A stretch of 44,798 nt of DNA from Desulfosporosinus sp. HMP52 (GTDB taxonomy: Bacteria > Bacillota > Desulfitobacteriia > Desulfitobacteriales > Desulfitobacteriaceae). Shown one piece after another: positions 1-7,422 of the stretch (position 1 is its first letter; every line of letters starts with the position of its first letter). Where the stretch lies: positions 1-44,798 of the forward strand of contig NZ_JMGA01000026.1 of assembly GCF_000765145.1 (NCBI RefSeq), given 5' to 3'. Made by a program: the position numbers and the translations under genes. A model generated the notes under the pieces. It was not told where the DNA came from. It was given only the letters and a program-made list of their open reading frames with translations, and made no database searches.

Positions 1-120
1 ATAAAAGGACTGACGTGTTGGAAGCACGCCAGCCCGGCAGGTTGTCTAACCGCAACGGTTAGCCCGAATTGGAGTTATAAGAAATAACCGCCATCCGGCT
101 AGGGGCGGTTATTTCTTTTT
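1..120 (+). ncRNA. Antisense (antitoxin) RNA, toxin module copy 1
   Basis: This segment is nearly identical to 9601-9721, where a clear promoter precedes it, so copy 1 should be transcribed rightward from just outside the window. The RNA would run to the terminator at 81-120 and is complementary to the 3' part of the toxin transcript from the opposite strand, covering its stop codon. It contains the hairpin CTAACCG-CAA-CGGTTAG (46-62) and the stem around CTGACGTG...CACGCCAG (10-32). Convergent antisense RNAs overlapping the toxin mRNA 3' end are the known arrangement of TxpA/RatA and BsrG/SR4. Transcription itself is inferred. Confidence 0.6.
81..120 (+). terminator. Terminator of the antisense RNA, copy 1
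   Basis: A 12-bp perfect stem, GAAATAACCGCC (81-92) with GGCGGTTATTTC (104-115), is followed by a T run at 116-120 on the plus strand. The toxin stop codon (109-111) lies inside the right arm, so the two convergent transcripts overlap here. Confidence 0.75.
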
Positions 121-186
121 CATGATCATAACAACGAGTGCTGAAAATGCAATCATGAGATACATTGCCTCAAACATTGAGATCAT
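109..186 (-). CDS. Holin-like small membrane toxin, copy 1 (25 aa)
   Basis: This 25-residue ORF is too short for standard ORF cut-offs. It begins MISMFEAMYLMIAF, continues with a hydrophobic segment and ends MIMKKK. One membrane helix with a lysine tail and the xFEAMxLMIAF signature fit the putative holin-like toxin family related to TxpA/BsrG-type type I toxins, which insert in and depolarise the membrane. A strong Shine-Dalgarno (AAAGGGGGTGG) sits 5-6 bases before the ATG at 186, and an extended -10 promoter lies about 60 bases upstream. The copy at 9710-9787 differs by a single residue (S15 to A), which argues for selection on the peptide. Toxicity is inferred from family and layout. Confidence 0.78.
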   Translation of the reverse strand: MISMFEAMYLMIAFSALVVMIMKKK

Positions 187-212
187 CCTACCACCCCCTT
201 TCTAAAAGGGTG
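187..212 (-). promoter_or_regulatory. Shine-Dalgarno-sequestering hairpin of toxin mRNA, copy 1
   Basis: In the toxin mRNA the CACCC at 208-212 can pair with GGGGGTG at 192-198 across a short A/T loop, hiding the ribosome site of the toxin ORF. Occlusion of the ribosome site is a known feature of type I toxin mRNAs. Confidence 0.6.
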
Positions 213-245
213 TGGCCAACCGTCCCTCGACAACCTGTTGCAAGT

Positions 246-254
246 ATTATAGCA
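246..254 (-). promoter_or_regulatory. Extended -10 promoter of toxin gene, copy 1
   Basis: Read on the minus strand this is TGCTATAAT, a consensus -10 with the TGn extension. No good -35 is seen, as is usual for extended -10 promoters. Transcription would start near 239, making a leader of about 50 bases before the toxin ATG. Confidence 0.7.
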
Positions 255-303
255 TAATCTTCCAGACAAAATAATGAAACTTATCCCTGACTTTCACAGG
301 GTT

Positions 304-340
304 CAGGCCGCCTCATATGAACACGAGGCGGCCTGATTTG
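304..340 (+). terminator. GC-rich hairpin closing the toxin module, copy 1
   Basis: The 11-bp perfect stem CAGGCCGCCTC (304-314) / GAGGCGGCCTG (325-335) is followed by ATTTGTT. The same hairpin ends copy 2 (9905-9932), and a decayed version ends copy 3. It probably insulates the toxin promoter from neighbouring transcription. Confidence 0.6.
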
Positions 341-760
341 TTCAACACCCAGCAATTTCTCCTTCAAAGATTAATTCTCCCTGCCCACACGGAAAAGGAG
401 AGTTCCAAGGCAATGCTTAAGCATGGGGAATGGGGCCAGTGGCTGAAAGAATCGGTCTGTTACTCCCAAAGCACCGCCACCAGACTCATGCAAATCTATA
501 AGGAGTACGGCCCTAAACTCCTCGACGTTTCCGAAGGAAACATCAGTTCAAATTATGCAGCGCTGCACAATTTGACTTACACCCAAGCCCTTATCCTCTT
601 AGGTGTCCCGGAAGAAGAGCGGGGGAAATTTATTGAAGACAATGCAATTGATAATATGTCCACCCGAGAGCTGCAGCAAACAGTCAACGAAAAGAACCAG
701 GCGATTGAGGACAGAGATCAGGCCCAAGCAGAAAAAGCTCAGGCCATTGAGAATCACTAG
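317..760 (+). pseudogene. Truncated DUF3102-family protein fragment
   Basis: From about residue 33 the frame matches the conserved core of DUF3102 proteins: KHGEWGQWLKESVCYSQSTA, then a NLTYTQALILLGVPEEER segment and MSTRELQQ, followed by the start of an Ala/Gln/Glu coiled coil. Family members are usually longer and continue through an extended coiled coil; this one stops after EKAQAIENH. The apparent ATG lies in the loop of the toxin-module hairpin and has no ribosome site, and residues 9-30 come from a short repeat also found at 39 kb. The true N-terminus is therefore lost, and I read this as a remnant truncated at both ends. The function of the family is unknown. Confidence 0.6.
341..406 (+). 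repeat. Short dispersed repeat, copy A
   Basis: About 65 bases (starting TTCAACACCCAGCAATTTCT and ending AAAAGGAGAGTTCC) recur with few changes at 39016-39082. The element contains CTCCTT near one end and AAGGAG near the other. In both places it sits at the broken edge of a gene. Confidence 0.55.
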
Positions 761-766
761 CCCTTT

Positions 767-997
767 TTAAGCCGTATAGAAAATCATCTGAAGCTCCTCT
801 TTCTTGTACCCACATAAATCAAGAATACTATAGGTCATGCGGATCGTTCTCACAAATGGAAAAAATGAATAAGCGATGATAACTAGGCCAAAGCCAATAG
901 CATGACACAAATCACTCCGAACTGACGGAACAAAAAATTCGAACCTGTCGCAATCCTTGTAGCATAATAAAGTACTAGCTTGGAAAGCCGTCGATAG
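767..997 (-). other. Unassigned open frame, possible membrane-protein remnant
   Basis: About 76 codons are open on the minus strand without a credible start. The translation includes a hydrophobic stretch (AIGFGLVIIAYSFFPFVRT) and ends CGYKKEELQMIFYTA before a TAA. I do not recognise a family. It could be the C-terminal end of a lost membrane protein or chance. Nothing else is visible between 760 and 1190. Confidence 0.25.
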
Positions 998-1189
998 TTA
1001 CAGATTGTGAGCTTCTTATGTGTATATGTAAACATTAAGGCGCAGCGCATTCCCTGTCCATCACCTCGCTACGAAGACCACAAAATAAACCTGACCCCGT
1101 AATAGAGTTGCCACTGGCAAGTGATTATTTGCATCTTTAATAAGTTGTATCTTTCAATCCATAGAAATCAAGTAACTGCACAAAGCAAT

Positions 1190-1217
1190 AAAACGCACCT
1201 AGGGCTAGGTGCGTTTT
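1190..1217. terminator. Bidirectional terminator-like hairpin
   Basis: A perfect 11-bp stem, AAAACGCACCT / AGGTGCGTTTT, with a six-base loop (AGGGCT). The A and T runs are part of the arms, so it could end transcripts from either side. No intact gene flanks it. Confidence 0.6.
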
Positions 1218-1220
1218 AAA

Positions 1221-1283
1221 TCGGCGGAACTTGTCGTTCCAAGGAGGATCATGGAACCTACGCGGAACGACAAGTTCCGCCGA
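1221..1283. repeat. Perfect 20-bp inverted repeat with 23-base spacer
   Basis: The arms are TCGGCGGAACTTGTCGTTCC (1221-1240) and its exact reverse complement (1264-1283). The spacer contains AAGGAGGATCATGG, which resembles a ribosome site plus start codon. There is no T run, and no gene is recognisable from 1284 to 1602. It could be a REP-like palindrome or the end of a lost element. Confidence 0.7.
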
Positions 1284-1602
1284 GTACATGTCGGAAACAA
1301 AGCACGCCAGTCTTCCCTCGGCCAAGGTCCGTCTAATACAAAGAACTACAATCGGGCCGACCGGAGCTGCAATAGAATAGAACCCTATTCAATATAGATT
1401 TTGTGAAGTTCAGCTAATACCAGAATCCTGCGGCAAATGAGAAATAATACGACATATTAGTGCAACTTCTTATCCTATTAATCTCCGTTCAATTATGGAT
1501 GAGATAATTTTGGAAACATGAATTGCTTACTTTCAATAGATTGCAAATCTTTTTCCATTGCAAACAGAGTGGCCGACAGGACGTCGGCCCCTAAACATCC
1601 TC

Positions 1603-2104
1603 TTACGCACCGATTTCTTTTTCCATCCATACAACGTCAAAGATATTACCATTTTTCTTACCTATGTTCAGAAATCTCCCACATTCTAAAAATCCATTCT
1701 TTCTATGAAATTCAATACTTTGTTCATTACTTGAAGATATGCTTGCAAGAATTTGTTTTATCCCCAAAGCTTTGCCTTCTTCCTCAAGCAAATTCAAAGC
1801 CTCTTTCCCTATGCCTTTTCCAACTTCCTCTTTTCCAATAAAACATGTAATCTCAGCTGTATGTTTAAAAACCGGCAAAGGACTATGTGCTTTTAGAAAA
1901 CAAAACCCTACCACTTTGCCAGTTGAATTATTCTTCATTACATATGCTGGATAACCTTTTGTCATTTCAAGAAATTTCCCAAAAAACTCATTAGGTTAGT
2001 TTATTCTCGAAATATGCTGCATGACTGTTTTCCACGTAATAATTGAAAATGTCCATTGCTTCCTTCCCATGAGCTAATGTCATAGGTTCAAATCGAAAAT
2101 CCAT
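1603..2104 (-). pseudogene. GNAT acetyltransferase (MnaT/phosphinothricin-type), frameshifted
   Basis: The open part (1603-1965) encodes the acetyl-CoA-binding core of a GNAT enzyme: GKVVGFCFL, EEVGKGIGKEAL (the Q/RxxGxG/A loop) and IEFHRKNGF. Upstream in another frame, from an ATG at 2104 with a GAAGGG ribosome site, runs MDFRFEPMTLAHGKEAM, then VENSHAAYFENKL, where it meets TAA. Removing one A near 1996 would join the two frames as KLPNEFFGKFLEM and give a normal length of about 165 residues. The gene was complete and is broken by a +1 frameshift, or the sequence has an error here. Confidence 0.75.
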
Positions 2105-2132
2105 AATAACTCATTCCCTTCTTTGTTCTATA

Positions 2133-2664
2133 TAACGTGTAACCGGGCGTATGAAAATGCACTGCTTGAGCTTAAAACATTCTTGTAAAATGTGGATGTA
2201 AACCGATCGCCGGGGCCGCATATATTGGAGAGCACTCCTTTTCCAGTTCCGAAACACCAACAGCCGAGGGTCGTCCTGATGCAAGTGACTTAAATCATGC
2301 AGAACTATTTGGGCATAAAATTAATGAAAAATTACTGTCTGTTTCATCAGTCGATCACATTTCTACAATAAATATACCCGGCAGCTATCCCTATGGAGGA
2401 ATTACTGAGCTATGGAGTGTTGATTTTATTGCGGTCAGTGATAGGTGTACGCAATACGGAATTTGTGCAGATGTATGTCCTGTCGGTGCTATTGATTCAG
2501 AAAACAGCAATCTGATTGATACTGAAAAATGCATTACCTGTTGTGCCTGTATTAAAAACTGTCCGCAAAATGCCAGAACAATGAAAGCCGGCCTGGTCAA
2601 AGAAGCTGCAACGCGACTGAATAATCTGTATAGAGAGCGAAAGGAACCGGTCTTCTTTCTATAG
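2133..2664 (+). pseudogene. EFR1-type flavodoxin/ferredoxin, 5' truncated and frameshifted
   Basis: This is not a clean ORF, but reading the plus strand gives NRAYENALLELKTFL, then after a one-base slip near 2187 KPIAGAAYIGEHSFSS, and on to two ferredoxin motifs and an end at KEPVFFL. The order matches the C-terminal two thirds of EFR1-family ferredoxins (flavodoxin-like domain followed by 2x[4Fe-4S]). The flavodoxin N-terminus is missing. In the first cluster motif, CTQYGICADVCP, the second Cys is a Tyr; the second motif, CITCCACIKNCP, is intact. Truncation, frameshift and a lost ligand all say it is dead. Confidence 0.75.
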
Positions 2665-2811
2665 GATTGCAAACAGCGTCAATAGACTGGGAACGACTAG
2701 ATTATGAAATCACACCGAATCTATAATCGATTCGTAATCGGATAAACCTCTAGTTTTCAGCATTTCTACAATATCATTGACATGCCTAACGAATCCACAT
2801 GATTGCATTTT

Positions 2812-3293
2812 TTACGTTAAGCACGACCTCACATAATCAACTGGCACATTCATACGTGTGGCCGTTTCTTCAATCGAAAGTCCGGTGTTGATAAATCTCT
2901 TAACAACCATAATCATGTTTTCGCCGACTTCAATAATGTGCTTGTCCAGATCATAGAAACGAACTACTCTCTGACCCCACGAATGTTCAAAGAGCGGATG
3001 AACATATTCAATAGCTTTCATAATGTTTAATTTTGTAACAAAGCCGTCCATATCTTCTTCCTCAAAATATAACTCACAGGCATTGTTTCCAAAAACAATA
3101 TCTTCATCTTGCTTATGAATAAAGCCTTTCCAAGTATCAGCAGTCTGCAATGCAATACCGCCTGTCAAAGTCACATTTGCCCTAAAATCAGCAAGAATCT
3201 CTAATCCTAAACGTCGTGATAAAACTGCTTTGCTTTCTCATATTTCTCACAGCAATCAACGTTTTTAGAATTATGATTGCCTCCCACTTGCAT
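2812..3293 (-). pseudogene. VOC (glyoxalase/bleomycin-resistance fold) protein, frameshifted
   Basis: The ORF 2812-3174 encodes most of a VOC-superfamily protein, with ELYFEEEDMDGFV, EHSWGQRVVRFYDLDKHIIE (a VOC metal-site region) and a C-terminal helical extension ending VPVDYVRSCLT. The N-terminal strand lies just upstream in another frame (YEKAKQFYHDV, then a missing T, then LGLEILADFRANVTLTGG). One base deletion near 3215 separates them. The front end before YEKAKQFY does not look like a normal VOC start, so part of the 5' end may also have been replaced. Confidence 0.65.
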
Positions 3294-3300
3294 ATAAAAA

Positions 3301-5013
3301 TTATTTACTGACAGGCACGATAATATTTTGACCAGGGAAAATTAAGTGAGGATTTTTTAATTGATTAAGTTCCTGAAGTTTTTGCCAAGTCGTACCGAAT
3401 TGCTTGGCAATCCGATACAGTACATCACCAGGCTTAACGATATAGATGGCAGGCTCTATAGTAGGCCCTAGGCCAATGGCTTGTTTCTCAACAATTCTTC
3501 CCTCCACTTGGGGGTCTACGACCTGCTTAGCCTGAATGAAGTTTATTACTATCTCGTCTAAAGCCGGATATTCATTCGCAATTGCGTCATCAGCTAACAT
3601 CGAATAGCCATCTCCGCCGCTGGCCATGAAATCATTGACAGCCAATATATAGTCTTGATTCAGATCTAAGGGGTTCCCTTTAAAAATAATCTCAGTCACT
3701 TTCTCTCCAGCCGACTTCGAGGGGTCAATAGTATACTTAATGCCCGATACATGAGGGAAGCCGCCACTAAGCTCAGGATAACTCTTTAGACCATTCTCCA
3801 AAGCAGCCTTGATATCCGTACCTTTCACTTTCTTGGTTACGATAAAATTACCAAACGGTAATACGGTAATAATTTGACCCTTAGTAATAGGTCCTGCTTC
3901 AATGCTGGCACGTATCCCTCCACCATTGACAATGGCCACGTCCGCTCCAGACTCACTTATTATTGCATCAGCAATGAGGTTACCTAGATTAGTCTCACCC
4001 TTGCGGACACGTTCCCGTTCACCCTCTAATTTGACGGCAGTTTTTCCAATGACTTGAGACAGTATTAGTTTATTTTCAGCTAGTATCCCGTTAATAGTCT
4101 TTAGAACGTCTTGATCGTCTGGGGTTTGTTCAGCGTCTTCTTTAGTAACCAGTTTAGCTTGTTTGCCAATTAATTTTTTTCCTTCAAACGTTAGTTGGAC
4201 GGAACCCAGGTTCTTATCATATTCTCCTGCACTTACAATCAGAGTGTTACCGATCATCATGCCTTCATTTAATGTAGTGTGACTGTGACCATCTACAATG
4301 AGATCAATCTGCGGTACTGCCTGGGCAAGTTTTATACTCGTGTCCTGACTAGATGGATCCATACCTAGGTGCGCTAAGACAACCATAACATCTACCTTTT
4401 CTTTAAGTTCACTTACCATCACTCTGGCCTCTTCCACTGGGTCAGTGAACTTAAGACCTGCGACATTCTTAGGATGGGTTTTATAGGCCGTCTCAGGGGT
4501 GGACAGACCAATAATACCAATCTTGATACCCTCTACCTCTTTAATAACAAAAGGAGTCAGAACTCGCGTGCCATCCACTGTTTTTACATTGGCACTCAAG
4601 ATTGGAAAGTTGGTTATCTCATCGAGTTCCAGTAAACGCTGATAGCCGTAATTGAAATCATGGTTACCTGGCGTCATAGCATCGTAGCCCATGATATTCA
4701 TCAGTTTAGCGATACTCTCACCTCTTAATAGAGTAGCAACCGTCTGTCCGTGAAAGGTATCCCCGGCATCAAGGACTAATGTATTAGGGTTTTGGGCTTT
4801 GAACTCCTTGAACATAGCAGCTAGTTTTGCAAAGCCGATCCCATCATACTCTCCTTCAACCACCCTAGAATGTGTATCATTGGTATGCAGAATAGTAATT
4901 GTCTTGAGATCTGCCATCCTCTTACCGCTGCTAGCCCAAGCCATTGTGCAAAAACTAATGATCAATAGCATTGAGACAATAATAGAACCAATTAGCCCTT
5001 TTGTTTTTTTCAC
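3301..5013 (-). CDS. Secreted 5'-nucleotidase/2',3'-cyclic phosphodiesterase with LysM domain
   Basis: A 570-residue exported metallophosphoesterase of the UshA/CpdB type, which hydrolyses nucleotides or UDP-sugars outside the cell. A signal peptide (MKKTKG, hydrophobic core, cleavage after AWA) spans residues 1-27. The metal-binding motifs are present: NDTHSR (D46, H48), GDTFHGQ (D85), GNHDF (N117, H118) and DGHSH. The 5'-nucleotidase C-terminal domain follows (about 320-490; NGGGIRASIEAGPI). A single LysM repeat (about 523-567, YIVKPGDVLYRIAKQFG) would anchor it to peptidoglycan. The start is GTG at 5013 behind GGAGGAG. It stands alone, with decayed genes on both sides, and is the only clearly intact gene before 5.5 kb. 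Confidence 0.92.
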   Translation of the reverse strand: MKKTKGLIGSIIVSMLLIISFCTMAWASSGKRMADLKTITILHTNDTHSRVVEGEYDGIGFAKLAAMFKEFKAQNPNTLVLDAGDTFHGQTVATLLRGESIAKLMNIMGYDAMTPGNHDFNYGYQRLLELDEITNFPILSANVKTVDGTRVLTPFVIKEVEGIKIGIIGLSTPETAYKTHPKNVAGLKFTDPVEEARVMVSELKEKVDVMVVLAHLGMDPSSQDTSIKLAQAVPQIDLIVDGHSHTTLNEGMMIGNTLIVSAGEYDKNLGSVQLTFEGKKLIGKQAKLVTKEDAEQTPDDQDVLKTINGILAENKLILSQVIGKTAVKLEGERERVRKGETNLGNLIADAIISESGADVAIVNGGGIRASIEAGPITKGQIITVLPFGNFIVTKKVKGTDIKAALENGLKSYPELSGGFPHVSGIKYTIDPSKSAGEKVTEIIFKGNPLDLNQDYILAVNDFMASGGDGYSMLADDAIANEYPALDEIVINFIQAKQVVDPQVEGRIVEKQAIGLGPTIEPAIYIVKPGDVLYRIAKQFGTTWQKLQELNQLKNPHLIFPGQNIIVPVSK

Positions 5014-5039
5014 TGTAAACTCTCCTCCTCAAAATCGCC

Positions 5040-5205
5040 TTATGAAGCATTTCCACATGATCCTTTTATTTCCTTCTTTATTCCAATACCATTCTGAGAA
5101 AAGTAAGAAGTTTGACTAGATATGTTATCGATTATCTCCAAAATACCTTTAATATCACTGGAATAGCCTTCAAGCCTTTTTACCGATACATTTGCATCAT
5201 CTAAT
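5040..5205 (-). pseudogene. Chemotaxis-receptor signalling-domain fragment
   Basis: The minus-strand frame reads VKRLEGYSSDIKGILEIIDNISSQT and then runs into unrelated sequence to a stop at 5040. The pattern resembles the region just before the NLLALNAAIEAARAGE hairpin of methyl-accepting chemotaxis proteins. About 80 bases here closely match 14700-14790, so the same segment exists twice in the window. It is too short to be functional. Confidence 0.45.
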
Positions 5206-5247
5206 CACGAATCACACCTCAATGTTTTACATCGGTGATCTTCTGAA

Positions 5248-5296
5248 AAAGCAAAGTACTCCTTGCCTAGTCAAATAGCTCGGAGTACTTTGCTTT
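5248..5296 (-). terminator. Terminator, 15-bp perfect stem
   Basis: AAAGCAAAGTACTCC (5248-5262) pairs with GGAGTACTTTGCTTT (5282-5296). Read leftward the stem is followed by a run of T, so it would end minus-strand transcripts from the reductase remnant. Confidence 0.65.
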
Positions 5297-5332
5297 GCTC
5301 TCCAATATTCATTTGCACAAGAACTTTTCCGT

Positions 5333-5569
5333 TTAGACTATTGTAATTCCATTCAGGGCGGATAAGATGATAGTATGTTCACCTACCTGATTCCTGACAG
5401 CTTGAATAGCATCCTTCAGTCCATTGAATTTCACTGCAAAAATAATCAAATCGGCTGGTTCTGCTGCATCTTCCGGTTCTATTCTGGAATTGCTGTTATC
5501 CCATTTCTGAGACATTACTCTCTGTCCCATTATACCATGCAAAAATGGGCTCAAAGAAGAGAATAACAT
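5333..5569 (-). pseudogene. Ketopantoate reductase (ApbA/PanE) internal fragment
   Basis: Residues from about 29 on (IEPEDAAEPADLIIFAVKFNGLKDAIQAV, then HTIILSALNGI) match the end of the Rossmann domain of PanE-type 2-dehydropantoate 2-reductases. The glycine-rich NADP loop that should start the protein and the whole C-terminal catalytic domain are absent; the frame stops after NGITIV. Of the roughly 300 residues usual for the family only about 50 remain, so this is a remnant between a terminator (5248-5296) and a small intact gene. Confidence 0.65.
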
Positions 5570-5584
5570 GAATATGGAGTGAAC

Positions 5585-5851
5585 TTATTTTGCTTCCCCT
5601 TCTTTCCTAAAGATGTGATTTTCTCCCTTGCGGGCCTTTTTCGGAAATGACTTATCTTGTCTTTTTTCATACATTTCCCGGATCCAAACACTCACAGGGG
5701 CCTTCCACTGTTCACTTTTACTAGGTATGTTTTTAATTAAACTTTTAGGATTTAATCCCATCTCTTTAGCCATTTTTAAGGTTTCTTCGTTACGTCTGCA
5801 TTTCTTTTTTGCTTCAGCCCATTCTGCATCCTTCTTAATACTGTTAGCCAA
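5585..5851 (-). CDS. Small charged conserved hypothetical protein
   Basis: An 88-residue basic, probably cytoplasmic protein, MANSIKKDAEWAEAKKKCRR..., with the motif MAKEMGLNPKSLIKN in the middle and WIREMYEKR near the end. I recall short Firmicute hypotheticals of this pattern, but no function is known to me. The helical, Lys/Arg-rich make-up would suit a nucleic-acid or ribosome partner; that is a guess. The start is TTG at 5851, preceded at 8 bases by AAAGGG. It ends just before the reductase remnant and is flanked upstream by the toxin-module relic. Confidence 0.65.
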   Translation of the reverse strand: MANSIKKDAEWAEAKKKCRRNEETLKMAKEMGLNPKSLIKNIPSKSEQWKAPVSVWIREMYEKRQDKSFPKKARKGENHIFRKEGEAK

Positions 5852-5885
5852 TGCACTTACCCTTTCACTTTGCTCAATTTATACC

Positions 5886-6128
5886 GTAGGTGAGCGGTTG
5901 CATATTTTACAATCTATGGATGTATTATTAATCAAGGACTGACGTATTGCAAGTACGCCAGCCGGCAGATTGTCTAACCGAATACCCCCTCTTCCGAAAA
6001 GGGTTTGGTTAACCGTCCCTCGACAACCTGTTATAAGTATTAGAGCATAATCTTCCAACCAAAAGATGAAAACTCTCTGACTATACCAACGGGTTCGGGC
6101 CATCTCATACCACGAGACGGCTCGTTTT
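5886..6128 (+). pseudogene. Toxin module copy 3: toxin ORF deleted, antisense promoter kept
   Basis: The left part (5889-5987) matches the antisense promoter and RNA of the other copies: TTGCAT, a TATTAT-type -10, AAGGACTGACG and TTGTCTAACCG. The sequence then jumps directly to the toxin leader half (CCCCCTCTTCCGAAAAGGG, AACCGTCCCTCGACAACCTG). The roughly 145 bases carrying the terminator and the toxin peptide are missing. The toxin -10 is damaged (TCTAAT instead of TATAAT), and the closing hairpin at about 6097-6124 is imperfect. It is either a dead copy or an orphan antisense RNA that could act on the other two. Confidence 0.65.
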
Positions 6129-6165
6129 ATTCCTCACAGCACAGGCCCTGCTGAACCATATCCTT

Positions 6166-7422
6166 TTAACTCATTTTCTTAAAGGATCTGAACTGGATAA
6201 TCCCCACCACCAGGACAGCCAAACCTAAGGCCAGGGGTAAAAGAAAGGGAAAGCGCTCTGTCAGGGGGGGCTTGGCCTCTTTGTACTGGGAGTTTACGCT
6301 GTAACTTTTTAAAAACAGGATCTGAAGGTCGTCTTCCTTGATTTTACTCTGCAGGAAGACCTCCCGGGCATCATATGTGGGGAAAGCCATTTGCTCATTA
6401 CCCCAGAATATCTTGAAGGGCCCATTATCCCCTTCGTCCTTGACCAGGAGGCGGATAGGAACCAGCCCTATCTGGGCCTGGGAAAACTTCACGGGCTGAT
6501 TATCATCATTCTGCAGGATAACCCGCAGGCAGCGGGCCTGGGTCAGGGGGTATTCCAAGGAAAGGCTCTCATCCCCCCGCTCAGTTCCTCTGTAGAGATA
6601 GCCGGAGGTGACCCTTCGCCACTGCTGACCGTCATTGCTGGCTTCCAAGTAAGCCCGGCGGTAAAAACCCTTCTCCCCGGTGATGAGCTTCATAAGCCTG
6701 CTGTTTTGATTGGCGTATTTCAAGTCCAGGGTAAGGGTGGTGGTTTTCCCATTCTCCTCCTGGAGAATGGGAAAAGAACTATAATCAACCTCTGGTTTGT
6801 CTTTTTTCAAGCTCTTGTATCCTGCACTGGATACACTCAAATTCTCACCTTTGGGCTGGGCAAACTCGAACTTTATAAAGGAATACTCCAATCCCCTCAA
6901 TGTAAACTGGTTATTGCTGTCATTAATCCCGTAAAGGGTCTGGACCCCAATTTCCTGCCATTTCTCATTGTCATTGCTTCCCAAAATATGAGCCTTAACC
7001 AGGTACTCAGGTTTATCCAGCCTTATGGTAATTTCAGCCCCGCCGGCGGGGATACCCTTGAGAGTAAAGTTGTATTGATCCGTACCCTGAATGTTACCTT
7101 TGTTGATGATTTCCAGGGGTATGAGGCTCTCCTTGGATTCCTGAGTCTGGAGCCTGGTATAGCCTGTTTCGCGGCCCTCCTTGTTGAATATCCGCAGATC
7201 CCGCAGGGAGGCGTCCATCACGGAATTAGGTTCAGCCTCAATCTCCAGGATGAAAAAGCCCGTAGAATTAGGGGAACCGGGACTCACCTCGCCAACATAG
7301 TGGAAATCCTCAGGAACTGCAGCCAAAATATTTGGCGAATAGAGCATGGGAATTAGAAATAGAATCAAAACCATCAGAACTTTGATTATCCTTTTTCCGG
7401 CGGTCCGGCCTGTGAACCTCAC
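6166..7422 (-). CDS. DUF3999 family membrane-anchored protein
   Basis: A 418-residue protein with an N-terminal signal/anchor (residues 13-35), a long all-beta extracytoplasmic region and a C-terminal membrane helix (about 390-411, FPFLLPLALGLAVLVVGIIQF) followed by the basic tail FRSFKKMS. The two repeated discoidin-like segments (HILGSNDNEKWQEIG and YLEASNDGQQWRRVT) and the overall order fit DUF3999. The start overlaps the stop of the DUF2339 gene by four bases (ATGA), so the two are translationally coupled. DUF3999 and DUF2339 genes are commonly adjacent and likely form one envelope complex of unknown role. Confidence 0.82.
   Translation of the reverse strand: MRFTGRTAGKRIIKVLMVLILFLIPMLYSPNILAAVPEDFHYVGEVSPGSPNSTGFFILEIEAEPNSVMDASLRDLRIFNKEGRETGYTRLQTQESKESLIPLEIINKGNIQGTDQYNFTLKGIPAGGAEITIRLDKPEYLVKAHILGSNDNEKWQEIGVQTLYGINDSNNQFTLRGLEYSFIKFEFAQPKGENLSVSSAGYKSLKKDKPEVDYSSFPILQEENGKTTTLTLDLKYANQNSRLMKLITGEKGFYRRAYLEASNDGQQWRRVTSGYLYRGTERGDESLSLEYPLTQARCLRVILQNDDNQPVKFSQAQIGLVPIRLLVKDEGDNGPFKIFWGNEQMAFPTYDAREVFLQSKIKEDDLQILFLKSYSVNSQYKEAKPPLTERFPFLLPLALGLAVLVVGIIQFRSFKKMS

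Noticed and set aside
1137-1397. Overlapping opposite-strand ORFs of 62 codons
   Set aside because: Both arise from the 20-bp inverted repeat (they share SAELVVPRR in each direction) and have no ribosome sites.
2391-2672. 93-codon minus-strand ORF
   Set aside because: It is antisense to the ferredoxin remnant, whose paired cluster motifs are clear on the plus strand.
2710-2808. 33-codon minus-strand ORF beginning MQSCGFVRHVNDIVEML
   Set aside because: The sequence looks protein-like, but there is no ribosome site, no family I recognise, and it is only 99 bases long next to a pseudogene. It may be a relic, but I cannot support it.
6391-7356. Long plus-strand ORF of 321 codons
   Set aside because: It is antisense to the DUF3999 gene, has an unnatural composition and no ribosome site. 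It is open only because of codon bias on the opposite strand.
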